NCBI RefSeq assembly: GCF_002973525.1 | Contig: NZ_PVEN01000003.1 | Span: forward strand, 575,631 to 639,630 | Length of the DNA stretch: 64,000 bases | From: Paraburkholderia sp. BL21I4N1 | GTDB lineage: Bacteria; Pseudomonadota; Gammaproteobacteria; Burkholderiales; Burkholderiaceae | Direction of reading: 5' to 3' | Shown here: positions 1 through 8,853 of the stretch, one piece after another | Numbering within the stretch: position 1 is the stretch's first letter | How the letters are laid out: each line of letters begins with the position of its first letter | Translations under genes and position numbers: made by a program | The notes under the pieces: model-generated | What the model was told of the DNA's origin: nothing | Seen by the model: the letters and a program-made list of their open reading frames with translations, nothing else | Database searches by the model: none

Positions 1-195
1 GCGTCCGGTGCCGGCTGCTTAACAAAGCTTGACGTTCGAACACGGCGAGCCTCTGCTAGCATGCGGGGCGCTCGCCGCGGGGAAAGCCTCACGCGCCAGG
101 AACTGCACGCACCGCGCGCGGTCGAATGCGCTCAATAGCCGCCGCAAATATTATTCGTCATAAGCGGCATGGCGTCGTCGGGAGAGGAAAACAAC

Positions 196-654
196 ATGAA
201 CAAAGCTATCGAACTCGCACTCTTTCTCCATCTGCTCGCCGTCGCGGTGTGGGTCGGTGGGATGATCTTCGCGCATTTCTGTCTGCGCCCGGCCATTGCC
301 GATTTATCGCCGCAATTACGGCTGCCTTTGTGGGAATCGGTGTTTAGCCGTTTCTTCAATTGGGTCGCGGCGGCCGTGCTGGTGATTCTGATCACCGGCG
401 GATTCTTGCTGATGCAATTCGGCGGCGGTCACGCCACGTGGCCGTTGCATGCCATGGCCGGCCTCGGCATCGTGATGATGCTGATCTTCGGGCATATCCG
501 CTTTGCGGTGTTCCCGCGTATCCGGCGTGCGGTGCAGGCGCAAAAATGGCCGGACGGTGCGCAGGCAGTCGGTACGATCCGGCGCCTCGTGCTGATCAAT
601 ATCGTGCTTGGCGTGGTGACGATCGGTGTCGCCGTGCTGTCGCGCGGGTTCTGA
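196..654 (+). CDS. CopD-like four-helix inner-membrane protein
   Basis: A 152-residue protein that is almost entirely membrane-spanning. Four hydrophobic segments lie near residues 6-26, 52-70, 86-104 and 130-150. The first carries the motif HLLAVAVWVGGMIF, which resembles the first helix of CopD-family copper-resistance proteins and related small integral membrane proteins. The start at 196 is preferred over an upstream in-frame ATG at 169 because a purine-rich Shine-Dalgarno (GGAGAGG, 181-187) sits just before it. It stands alone, convergent with chrA. A copper role is inferred only from family resemblance; the sequence shows no metal-binding Cys or Met cluster. Confidence 0.7.
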   Translation: MNKAIELALFLHLLAVAVWVGGMIFAHFCLRPAIADLSPQLRLPLWESVFSRFFNWVAAAVLVILITGGFLLMQFGGGHATWPLHAMAGLGIVMMLIFGHIRFAVFPRIRRAVQAQKWPDGAQAVGTIRRLVLINIVLGVVTIGVAVLSRGF

Positions 655-741
655 TGCTGCACGTCTGAACTGAAGTCGGCGCGGTTGCGCGGCACTGCTG
701 CCACGCAATCGCGCCGATGCGCACGGCAAGCGGGTCCATTG

Positions 742-1950
742 CTACGGCAGCGCCCCATACGCCAGCCACAACCCGCACACCACCGCTACCGTCCCATACA
801 CCACGTACACCGGCACCTTCAGCTTCACGAAGCACATGCCGGAGAACAGCGCGGTAATCAGATACGCCGGTTTGAACGGCACATGCCCGGCGATGCGCAG
901 CACCGCCACCGCCAGAAACGCCGTGGTCACTGCGCGCAGCATCCGCATGCCGTGCTCGAAGCGCGGATTGGCTTTCAGTTGATGCAGATGCCGCTGCGCC
1001 AGCACGACGAGGCAGCCCGACGGCACGAATAACGCCAGCGTGGCGATCAGCGCACCCAGCCAGCCATCCACCAGATAGCCGAAAAACGGTACCACGTTCA
1101 GCAGCGGACCCGGCGACAGTGGCGATAAAGAGAACGCCAACGTGAAGTCGTTGTCCGATACGCCGATGGCCGGCGTGACGAACAGCGTCTTCAAAACCGG
1201 CAGCGCGGAAAAGCCGCCGCCGAACAAGGTCATGCCGGCGCCGGCCAGGCGCGGCCACAGCAGCGCCAGTTCATAGCGAGTCGGCAACGGCAGCACGAAC
1301 AGCACCAGCAGTGCGCAAAGCGCGATCAGCAGTTGCCAGTCGCCGCGTCCGAACGACACGACAAGCCGCGTATTGCGAACCGGGCTGATCACCCACCCCG
1401 CGCCGAAGGCGGCTCCGAGCATCGCCACATAAGCGGCAGGACTGCGCGCATAGAACAGCGCGACGCAGCCGAGCAGCGCCGCGAGCCATTCGAGTTTGCC
1501 GCGCAGCAGCGCGCGCGCCTGCTTGTACCAGGTAACCGCGATCAACGTGGCCAGCACGACGCTGAAGTGATTCAGCAAGGTTTGTGAGGCGGCGGCGCGC
1601 ACGAACGGTGTGCGGTAAAAGATCGCGAACAGCGTCATCAGCATGAAGAAGGGCAGCACGCTCGCAATGCCCGCGATCCACGCGCCGGCGCGTCCGCGCA
1701 GCGCATGCCCCACCTGCACGGCGACATTGCAGCCCACGGGACCGGGCACCATCCACGCGAGCGCGATCAGATCGGAGAAGGCGATGCGCGACAGCCGCCC
1801 TTCGCGTTCGACGTAGTGGTTTTCGAGTTGCGCCATCAGCGCGAGGCCGCCCCATGACAGCGCCGACAGGCCGAATACGACCCGGAATAGCGTCCATAGC
1901 GGTTCTCGTGCGCCTCGTCGGGCGGCATCCTGGCTCGTGATCGTCTGCAT
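742..1950 (-). CDS. chrA: Chromate transporter, ChrA family (CHR)
   Basis: A 402-residue polytopic protein made of two homologous CHR halves, the usual long-form ChrA architecture. The N-terminal half has the FGLSALSWGGLALMAQLE segment and a PGPVGCNVA motif. The second half repeats the pattern with TLFGGGFSALPVLK and LSPLSPGPLLNVVPFFGYLV. The family exports chromate, driven by the membrane potential, and some members carry other anions. The start at 1950 (MQTITSQDA) gives the normal family length; the frame stays open much further upstream, but that part is low-complexity and antisense to another gene. No chrB regulator is adjacent, so a housekeeping or sulfate-like anion role is possible. 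Confidence 0.85.
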   Translation of the reverse strand: MQTITSQDAARRGAREPLWTLFRVVFGLSALSWGGLALMAQLENHYVEREGRLSRIAFSDLIALAWMVPGPVGCNVAVQVGHALRGRAGAWIAGIASVLPFFMLMTLFAIFYRTPFVRAAASQTLLNHFSVVLATLIAVTWYKQARALLRGKLEWLAALLGCVALFYARSPAAYVAMLGAAFGAGWVISPVRNTRLVVSFGRGDWQLLIALCALLVLFVLPLPTRYELALLWPRLAGAGMTLFGGGFSALPVLKTLFVTPAIGVSDNDFTLAFSLSPLSPGPLLNVVPFFGYLVDGWLGALIATLALFVPSGCLVVLAQRHLHQLKANPRFEHGMRMLRAVTTAFLAVAVLRIAGHVPFKPAYLITALFSGMCFVKLKVPVYVVYGTVAVVCGLWLAYGALP

Positions 1951-2105
1951 GGCGCCGCGGGCGACCGGCACGCGGCGCGCCCACCCTCCGGGATCATCGT
2001 TATATGGTGGCGCGGCCGGTGGCGGGCATCGCGCTGTGATGCGGTACTGCGTGAATGTAGCCGGTTTTGCGCGGCTGCGGTGAGGCCATTGCGCTCCGTT
2101 GGCGC

Positions 2106-4472
2106 TCAGGGATTGGTGCTGGCGCTCGTGCTGGAGATGATGTTGGCATTGTCCGCTTCGTGTGCCGTGCGACGGCCGGCCATGCCGCATACACCGAAGC
2201 GTTCCAGCAGCGCGGGGATGGCCTCCACCGGCACGGGCCGCGAGAACAGGAAGCCTTGCGCCTCGATATGGCCGAGTGCGGCGAGCCACGCGATCTGCTC
2301 TTCGGTCTCGGTGCCTTCGACCACCACGGTGAGCCCGAGCGAGCGCGCGAGGTTGACGATCGCGGTGACCATCACGCAGACGCTGCGGTCGCCGGGAATG
2401 GCCTGGATGAACGAGCGGTCCACCTTCAGCGTATCCACCGAGAAGCGGTTCAGATACGACAGCGACGAATAGCCGGTGCCGAAATCGTCGAGCGCGACGC
2501 GCACGCCGAGACGCTTCAACGCGAAGATCTTCTCGGAGACGAGTTCGGGATATTCCATCATCGCCGTTTCGGTGATTTCGAGTTCGAGGCGGCGCGCGGA
2601 GATGCCGCTCTCCTCGATGGCGTGCGAGATGGTTTCGTACAGGTCGCCGCGCCAGAACTGCACCGCCGAGATGTTCACCGCGAGCGACAGCGTGTCGTAC
2701 CCCTGTTGCTGCCACAAAGCGAGTTGCCGGCAGGCGGTCTCGATCACGAAGTCGCCGATCGGCACGATCAGGCCGGTCGATTCGGCAACCGGAATGAATT
2801 CGTTCGCCGGAATCAAACCGTGCTGCGGATGGTTCCAGCGCACCAGCGCCTCGAAGCCGGTGATGCAGCGGCGCGTCAGATCGATCTTCGGCTGGTAGGC
2901 CAGAAACAGCTGGCCTTCGGTCAGCGCCACGCGCAGCTGCTGTTCCCACTTCATCAAATGATCGGCGCGGTGCGACAGTTGCGGCGAATAGAACTGGTAA
3001 CAGTTCTTGCCGGCGTCCTTGGCGCTGTACATGGCGAGGTCGGCTTTTTTCAGCAGGTCGATCTCGCTCTCGTTCGCGACCGAATAGAGCGCAATGCCGA
3101 TACTCGCATGCAGCACGAAAGAACTGCCGCGCACTTCGAACGGCTTGGCGAATACATCCGCCGCTGCTTCGGCGAGCGCGACCGCCTGTTTCTCGACATC
3201 GTCGCCCTTGAGCACGACGACGAACTCGTCGCCGCCGATGCGGCTCAACGCGCCGCTTTCGCCCACCGCGGTGGCGAGGCGCGAGGCGGTCATTTGCAGC
3301 ACGATGTCGCCGGCGTTGTGGCCGAGCGTGTCGTTGACGGTCTTGAAGTTGTCGAGGTCGATAAACAGAATCGCGAGGCGGCCGAGGTTGGCCGGCTGCG
3401 TCACGTCGTGGCGCAGGCTCTGCAACGTCGCATAACGGTTGCGCAGGCCGGTGAGCAGATCGTATTCGACCAGATGCGTCATCTCGCGCTCGCGGCCGAG
3501 CAGTTTGCCGATCAGGCCCGTAGCCACCGCGAAGAAGCTCAGCATGGCGAGCGAGATGAAGCCCGCCATCAGCAGATAGACGTTGCGCGTGTGGTTGTAG
3601 TCGGCGAATTCCTCGGCTTGCGACAGACCCACTAGCACGCCGAGCGGATAACCGTCGATATGCCGGTACGACACGATACGCGTGACGTTGTCGATGGAAT
3701 CGACGTAGGTGCCCGACACGTGTTCCGACGTCGGGTAGGTGCCGCTTGCCGAGAACGTGCCGTTGGGGCTGTCGGCGCTGCCGGTGCGCCGCGCGAGCAC
3801 GGTGCCGTTGTCCGAGATCACCGCGATCACGCCTTCGCGGCCGATCGCTGCGTTGTTATAGAAGTCGCTGGTGAAATAGCTGGGATCTTCCGATACCACC
3901 ACCACGCCCGCGAACGAGCCGTCCGGATGATTCAGCCGCCGCGTCATCTGCAAGGTCCAGTGGCCGGACACGCGGCCGAGTACCGGCTTGCTGATATACA
4001 ACTGGTCGTCGTTCTCGTGCTCGTGAACCTTGAAGTGTTCGCGGTCGGACAGATCGATGTGTTTTGGATTGAGTTCGGCGGTATTGGCGATCAACGTGCC
4101 ATGTTCATCGATCAACGACACCTGCACCAGGGTCTCGCTCTGCACCACGCCTTTTTCGACCGTACTGGCGAGATCGAAATGCCCCGGCGTCTTCTCGAAC
4201 TCGTATTTGACGAAGCGGGTGATCTGGTCGACCTGGTGAATCGCCTTGACCGTGTGCTGCTCCAACGCCGCGGAGAGTATCGCGGCAGAGGCCATGGCCT
4301 CGCGATTGGTGGCTTCTTTCTCGACCGACAGACGCGCGAAGATCACGGTCCACAGCAGGATCAGCACCAACACGCCGAGCGCCGGAATGGCGAGCAGGGC
4401 TCGACGGCGCGACAGGGCGGGGTCGCGGCGGGGTTGGGCTTCGCGCTGGTCGGAGAAGCGTGACTTGCTCAT
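2106..4472 (-). CDS. Membrane sensor with Cache, GGDEF and EAL domains (c-di-GMP turnover)
   Basis: A protein of 788 residues from the chosen start (MSKSRFSDQ); a longer in-frame start at 4628 would add 52 residues of non-domain sequence. Order of parts: TM helix near residues 30-50, a periplasmic double-Cache-like sensor of about 240 residues, a second TM helix (YLLMAGFISLAMLSFFAVAT), a GGDEF domain with intact SRIGGDEFVVVL near residue 409, and an EAL domain with FEALVRWNHP near residue 537 and DDFGTGYSSLSYL. Both catalytic signatures look intact, so it could make or degrade c-di-GMP; in many such hybrids only the EAL side is active. The ligand sensed is unknown. It is transcribed alone from a long upstream gap. 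Confidence 0.9.
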   Translation of the reverse strand: MSKSRFSDQREAQPRRDPALSRRRALLAIPALGVLVLILLWTVIFARLSVEKEATNREAMASAAILSAALEQHTVKAIHQVDQITRFVKYEFEKTPGHFDLASTVEKGVVQSETLVQVSLIDEHGTLIANTAELNPKHIDLSDREHFKVHEHENDDQLYISKPVLGRVSGHWTLQMTRRLNHPDGSFAGVVVVSEDPSYFTSDFYNNAAIGREGVIAVISDNGTVLARRTGSADSPNGTFSASGTYPTSEHVSGTYVDSIDNVTRIVSYRHIDGYPLGVLVGLSQAEEFADYNHTRNVYLLMAGFISLAMLSFFAVATGLIGKLLGREREMTHLVEYDLLTGLRNRYATLQSLRHDVTQPANLGRLAILFIDLDNFKTVNDTLGHNAGDIVLQMTASRLATAVGESGALSRIGGDEFVVVLKGDDVEKQAVALAEAAADVFAKPFEVRGSSFVLHASIGIALYSVANESEIDLLKKADLAMYSAKDAGKNCYQFYSPQLSHRADHLMKWEQQLRVALTEGQLFLAYQPKIDLTRRCITGFEALVRWNHPQHGLIPANEFIPVAESTGLIVPIGDFVIETACRQLALWQQQGYDTLSLAVNISAVQFWRGDLYETISHAIEESGISARRLELEITETAMMEYPELVSEKIFALKRLGVRVALDDFGTGYSSLSYLNRFSVDTLKVDRSFIQAIPGDRSVCVMVTAIVNLARSLGLTVVVEGTETEEQIAWLAALGHIEAQGFLFSRPVPVEAIPALLERFGVCGMAGRRTAHEADNANIISSTSASTNP

Positions 4473-4962
4473 CGGCGAGTCCGTGCCCGGGTTCCGGCCG
4501 GTTGCAAACGAGCGAGCGTCGACTGCGCTGATTTCATGGTTGGCTGCATCGTGACCAGGGTGCCGGAACTGCTGCGCAGGAGGAGGGAGCGTGGTGTCGT
4601 GCCCAACCGTCCGCACGTTATCAGGCACGTTTCGATATTACTGAATGCCACTGGATTAAGGAAGGGTCCGCGCATCGGGTATACGCGGGCGCAGCAAATA
4701 GCGCTGCCCGGCTGAATTCCTGGCCGCTTCGGCCGGTGCTGGGGCCGCGGCCCGGTGGTCGTTTTCGAATGTTTCATCGGGATTCGCGGCGCGGTGCGGC
4801 GTTCAGGTGTGCCAGGGCTTTCGCAATGCAAAACGCATTAGTCGGGCAGAGTCTATGGCGCTTTGTGGTTTAGCGTGGCTGCGCGAGGCAAACCGCGCCC
4901 GAGATTGCGTGGCGCCGAACAGTACACGCTGGCGAGCGTTGCGCGGGCAAGGAGTGTGCCTT
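4473..4962. other. Intergenic region, 490 bp
   Basis: No convincing gene on either strand; the short ORFs here are rich in Arg and Pro and look like GC-frame noise. It must hold the leftward promoter of the GGDEF-EAL gene. A 5-5-5 inverted repeat, AATGC-AAAAC-GCATT at 4825-4839, is the only compact operator-like element seen. Confidence 0.5.
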
Positions 4963-5883
4963 TCATGGTAAGCGGAACGTACCGTCGACGATCGTCACGG
5001 AAACGCCGCCGATCCACGTCTTGCCGTGCGCGTCGTCGTAGTGCACGGACACCTGGCCCGCACGGCCGATGACGGTGCCTTGACGGGCCGTGTAGCGCTC
5101 GCCCGGGCGACGTTGCTGCGTGCTTAGCAAACCGGCGAGCGCCGCATTGGCGCTACCGGTGACCGGATCCTCGCCCGAGCCGAAGCGACCGCCGGCCATC
5201 AGACAGCGGACTTCGAACGTCGCCGGGCCGCCCGCCTCATGCGGACCGTAGACGGCAAGGCCAATGGTATCGACCGACTTCACGAGTCTGGCGAGTGCGC
5301 CCGCTTCGGGATCGAGCGCGAGGCAGTCTTGCGCCGAATTCATGCGTACCACCAGCCACGGTGCACCATTGTCGACCGCGCAGGGCAGGGCGCTGAAATC
5401 GATCGCGTCGCTACGCAAAGCCGTAGACAGTTCGGTAAAGCGATCCGCGCCGAGCGGCGTGACGCGAGCGGGCGGTGCGGCGAAAGCCCATGCTTGCCGT
5501 TCGGTGTCTTGCGTGCCGTCTGTGTCGGCCGCCGCAGGCAACGCCTTGAGTTCGACGAGACCCACACCGCATTGCTGGACGAGGCGGCCCGCCTGCCTGG
5601 GCTGATAGCCGCTTTCGAGCAGCGCATGCGCGGTGCCGAGCGTCGGATGACCCGCGAACGGTAACTCGCCCTCGATCGCGAAGATGCGCACACGATAGTC
5701 GGCGGCCGGGTCGGTCGGCTTCAGCAGAAAAGTGGTTTCGGACAGATTGGTCCAGCGCGCGATCGCCTGCATCTGATCCGCATCGAGCGGATCGGCATCG
5801 AACACCACGGCAAGCGGATTGCCTTTGAACGGCACCGACGTGAACACGTCGACTTGTTTGAAACGAACAGGGTTGGCGAGCAT
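4963..5883 (-). CDS. PhzF-family isomerase/epimerase-like protein
   Basis: 306 residues, the normal PhzF length, with the two-lobed diaminopimelate-epimerase-like fold signature. The N-terminal block reads FKQVDVFTSVPFKGNPLAVV, followed by NLSETTFLL, whose Glu is the general acid/base of PhzF. The C-terminal lobe has the diagnostic GSGEDPVTGSANAAL block. No other phenazine genes are nearby, so phenazine synthesis is not implied; most family members are unassigned isomerases. The gene lies downstream of a strong hairpin that separates it from the aminotransferase-RidA pair, so it is probably transcribed on its own. Confidence 0.88.
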   Translation of the reverse strand: MLANPVRFKQVDVFTSVPFKGNPLAVVFDADPLDADQMQAIARWTNLSETTFLLKPTDPAADYRVRIFAIEGELPFAGHPTLGTAHALLESGYQPRQAGRLVQQCGVGLVELKALPAAADTDGTQDTERQAWAFAAPPARVTPLGADRFTELSTALRSDAIDFSALPCAVDNGAPWLVVRMNSAQDCLALDPEAGALARLVKSVDTIGLAVYGPHEAGGPATFEVRCLMAGGRFGSGEDPVTGSANAALAGLLSTQQRRPGERYTARQGTVIGRAGQVSVHYDDAHGKTWIGGVSVTIVDGTFRLP

Positions 5884-5970
5884 CGTGCGCGGTCCGGCGA
5901 ATCGTGCGAGTGGGTCGGGTTCGCGGATTCTATCCGGTGCTGACGCAACGAGCCACCTCGCCGCAAAAAG

Positions 5971-6012
5971 CAGAACGCGTCGCGAGGTGCTGACACCTCG
6001 CGACGCGTTCTG
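5971..6012 (-). terminator. Intrinsic terminator behind the RidA-like gene
   Basis: A perfect 19-bp stem (5971-5989 with 5994-6012) closed by a CTGA tetraloop. Read on the minus strand the stem is followed directly by CTTTTTG. It lies 22 bp past the stop of the leftward RidA-like gene, so it should end the aminotransferase-RidA transcript before phzF. Confidence 0.85.
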
Positions 6013-6034
6013 TTTGGTGAAGCGTTACGCAGCC

Positions 6035-6499
6035 TTACTCGACTTCAGCAATCATCTCGATCTCGACGCACGCGCCGAGCGGAATCTGCGCGACGCCGAA
6101 CGCCGAGCGCGCATGCTTGCCGCGTTCGCCGAACACGTCGGCGACCAGTTCGGACGCGCCATTGGTGACCAGATGCTGTTCGGTGAAGTCGAGCGTCGAG
6201 TTGACGAGGCTCATCAGCTTGACGATACGCGTGACGCGGTTCAGATCGCCGACGTGCGTGTGGAGCGTGGCGAGCAGGTCGATAGCGATGGAACGCGCCG
6301 CGGCCTTGCCTTCTTCCGTCGTGATGTCGGCACCGAGCTTGCCGGTCCACACCTTGCCGTCTTTCTTCGCGATATGACCCGACAGGTACACGGTGTTACC
6401 GCTTTGCGCGCTCATCACATAAGCGGCGGCCGGCGCACCGGCGCTCGGCAGTTCGATGCCCAGTTCCTTGAGCTTGTCGTACACGTTGGTTTGAGCCAT
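6035..6499 (-). CDS. RidA/YjgF-family protein (atypical long subgroup)
   Basis: 154 residues, longer than canonical RidA (about 128), as in the UK114-like subgroup. Family features seen: the SGHIAKKDGKVWTGKLG region, an R-S pair in KHARSAFGVAQIPLGACVEIE, and the closing VEIEMIAEVE strand. RidA proteins form trimers and hydrolyse reactive enamine/imine intermediates released by PLP enzymes. This gene lies 69 bp downstream of a PLP aminotransferase on the same strand, which fits that role. Whether this subgroup has deaminase activity cannot be told from sequence alone. Confidence 0.88.
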   Translation of the reverse strand: MAQTNVYDKLKELGIELPSAGAPAAAYVMSAQSGNTVYLSGHIAKKDGKVWTGKLGADITTEEGKAAARSIAIDLLATLHTHVGDLNRVTRIVKLMSLVNSTLDFTEQHLVTNGASELVADVFGERGKHARSAFGVAQIPLGACVEIEMIAEVE

Positions 6500-6568
6500 G
6501 TTGCGTCCTTCGTCAGTGGTGGAATTCGGAGCGGCGTGCTGGGCGCTATGCGCGCAAGCAGGCTGCGT

Positions 6569-7765
6569 TTAAAGCTTCGCGCGGATCAGTGCGCCGAGAC
6601 GCGCCACGCCTTCGTCGATCTTGGCCGGCGGCACCGTGACGAACGACAGGCGCAGCGTGTTGTGTTGCGCCTCGTTCGCGAAGAACGGTCCGCCCGGCAC
6701 GAACGCGACATTTTGCGCGACGGCTTCCTCGAGCAGTTTCATGCTGTCGATCCGCGCGGGCAGATCGACCCACACGAACATGCCGCCTTCCGGACGGTTC
6801 CAGCTCACGCCTTCGGGCATATAGCGTTCGAGCGCGGCCAGCATGGCTTCGCACTGGTTGCGATACAGCTCGCGGATGGTCGGCACATGCGTGTCGAGGA
6901 AGCCGTCCTTGATCACTTCGTGGACGATGCGCTGCGTGAAGCTCGGCGTGTGCAGATCGGTGGCCTGCTTGGCCTGCACCAGTTTGAAGATGAGTTCTTC
7001 GGGCGCGATGATGTAGCCGACCCGCAGGCCCGGCGCCAGCACCTTCGAGAACGAACCGAGGTGGACGATATGGTCCGGCGCCATGGAGAGCATGGTGGGC
7101 AACGGCTCGCCCGCGTAGTCGAGCGCACCGTACGGGTCGTCTTCGATCACCGGGAACGGTGCGGTCTTCGCGAACTCGGCGAGCGCGCGGCGGCGCTCGA
7201 CCGGCAGGCGGCGGCCGGTCGGGTTCTGGAAGTTCGGTTGCGCGTACAACAGGCGTGCGCCGGCCGTCAGTTCGGGCGTGAGGCCTTCGGGAATCAGGCC
7301 TTGCTCGTCGGTCGGCATTTGCACGTAGCGCGGCTCGTACATGGAGAACGATTGCAGCGCGCCGAGGTAGGTGGGCGTTTCGACCAGCACCGGGCTGTCC
7401 GGGCAAATCAGCACTTTGCCGAGCAGGTCGAGCGCCTGTTGCGAACCGGTGGTGATCAGCACCTGGCTCGGACGGATCTGCGCGCCGTTCACCGAATAGC
7501 GCTTGGCCACCCATTCGCGCAACGGCAGATAGCCTTCGGTCGCGCTGTATTGCAGCGCCGCGGCGGGCGAGTCGCGCAGAATGCGGTCCGATGCTTCGCG
7601 CATGCGTTCAGCCGGAAAGGTGGCCGGCGACGGCAGGCCGCCCGCGAACGAAATGACTTCGGGCCGTTCCGTGACTTTCAGAATTTCGCGAATCGCCGAG
7701 CTCGTGAGCTTGCGTGCGCGTTCGGATAGTTGCCACGTGGGGGCTTTCAAGTCGCTTTGGTCCAT
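6569..7765 (-). CDS. PLP-dependent aminotransferase, fold type I (2-aminoadipate/MocR-type catalytic domain)
   Basis: 398 residues with the N-terminal segment SFAGGLPSPATFP typical of the LysN/2-aminoadipate aminotransferase group. Other marks are VLITTGSQQALDLL, the substrate region QPNFQNPTGRRL, EDDPYGALDY, and the PLP lysine in LGSFSKVLAPGLRVGY. There is no winged-helix domain, so it is an enzyme, unlike the MocR protein at 8854. The substrate (aminoadipate, an aromatic or a branched-chain amino acid) is not determined. It heads a two-gene unit with the RidA-like gene. Confidence 0.9.
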   Translation of the reverse strand: MDQSDLKAPTWQLSERARKLTSSAIREILKVTERPEVISFAGGLPSPATFPAERMREASDRILRDSPAAALQYSATEGYLPLREWVAKRYSVNGAQIRPSQVLITTGSQQALDLLGKVLICPDSPVLVETPTYLGALQSFSMYEPRYVQMPTDEQGLIPEGLTPELTAGARLLYAQPNFQNPTGRRLPVERRRALAEFAKTAPFPVIEDDPYGALDYAGEPLPTMLSMAPDHIVHLGSFSKVLAPGLRVGYIIAPEELIFKLVQAKQATDLHTPSFTQRIVHEVIKDGFLDTHVPTIRELYRNQCEAMLAALERYMPEGVSWNRPEGGMFVWVDLPARIDSMKLLEEAVAQNVAFVPGGPFFANEAQHNTLRLSFVTVPPAKIDEGVARLGALIRAKL

Positions 7766-7842
7766 GGTCTTCCTCTGCTGGTATCGGTGGAACCGGTCAA
7801 AACTTCAATTATCGCGCGAGTCGGCGACCCGCGCGCGCTGCT

Positions 7843-8532
7843 TTAATTAAGGGTCCGTAGACCGTCGGGCGTATCGAACTCGGCGACGAGCGCCGCGGCG
7901 CCCTCGGTCGACTGCAACGCGATCAGAGGCGCGGCACCGAGCCATTGCAACTGCGCCGCGACGATTTCGGCTTGCGGATGCACGCCTTTCAAGGCTTTCA
8001 GTGCGATGCCCGAGTCCGGCAGGAACGCGGAGGGATGATGCGCCGAGTCCCATTGAATCAGCGACGGCAGCACGCCGTCGCCGGCGCCTTGCCAATCGGG
8101 GAAAGCGCCGTCGTCGGGGACTGACAGGCCCCATGTGAAATCGCCGCGTGTCATCGGCACGATCGGAGCGATGCGCTGCGGATACTGCGCTTGCCACGCC
8201 GACAGACGCTTCGGCCGGTCGACCCGCGCGACCCAGTGCGACAGGTACGGCCCGTTGTCCAGCCGCGCTTGCGTGGCGGGATCGTCGAGCGCGAACAGGC
8301 GCGCGCGCGGCGCGCTGCCGTCGGTCGGTGCGGCGGCGTGCGGATCGATCGCGATCACTTCCAGATAGGCGCCGCCCCACAGGTTCAGCAAACGGTTGTG
8401 GGTCCGCATCAGCGGATGCGCACCGCCGCCGGCCGGTGCGACGCCGAGCGTATCGGCGACGTACTGCGTGCCCTCGTCGAGGGTGCGGGCGGAAATCACG
8501 AGGTGGTCGAGACGAAGCATATAGGCGGTCAT
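7843..8532 (-). CDS. Glyoxalase-like (VOC superfamily) protein
   Basis: 229 residues from MTAYMLRLDHLVI. An in-frame ATG four codons later (8520) begins exactly at the first conserved strand and is an equally good start. The opening RLDHLVISARTLDEG and the block LWGGAYLEVIAID match the Glyoxalase_3-type single-chain VOC proteins, which pair betaalphabetabetabeta units around a metal site. The substrate is unknown. It is divergent from the MocR regulator at 8854 across a 321-bp gap and could be a target of that regulator. Confidence 0.8.
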   Translation of the reverse strand: MTAYMLRLDHLVISARTLDEGTQYVADTLGVAPAGGGAHPLMRTHNRLLNLWGGAYLEVIAIDPHAAAPTDGSAPRARLFALDDPATQARLDNGPYLSHWVARVDRPKRLSAWQAQYPQRIAPIVPMTRGDFTWGLSVPDDGAFPDWQGAGDGVLPSLIQWDSAHHPSAFLPDSGIALKALKGVHPQAEIVAAQLQWLGAAPLIALQSTEGAAALVAEFDTPDGLRTLN

Positions 8533-8798
8533 GACGGAGGCGGAAACGGGAAACGGGTTTTCTGCGGCCGGCCGGCGCGCGCCGGGTAGGGCGGCTGCGC
8601 TGCCGGGGCCGTAAGCATAACCGTTTGCCGGATCGGCGGGCCATGCGCGGGGTGTTTTCGGCGGGTCTTGCCGGATCGCTGGCGGCCGGTGGGACGTGCG
8701 TCCTGTCGCGGCCGGGTCGCGTCGCCCCGTTGCTTCTCTCAAAATGTAGCGGCGACGACCGGCACAGTAACGGTACAATCGATTCGATACTTTCCAGT

Positions 8799-8813
8799 AC
8801 GCCTGTACGGCGT
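8799..8813. promoter_or_regulatory. Candidate MocR operator (inverted repeat)
   Basis: ACGCC-TGTAC-GGCGT, a perfect inverted repeat with 5-bp arms, 41 bp before the regulator's start and between the divergent VOC and MocR genes. A flanking TGCCGTA echoes the arm. MocR/PdxR proteins commonly bind repeats in the divergent gap beside their own gene. No experiment supports this site. Confidence 0.4.
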
Positions 8814-8853
8814 GCCGTATGACATCCCTCTCGGGGAACAGTTGGAGCCTGTC

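Noticed and set aside
4963..5883. Phenazine biosynthesis locus, suggested by the PhzF homologue
   Set aside because: No other phz gene is present; isolated PhzF relatives are common and functionally diverse.
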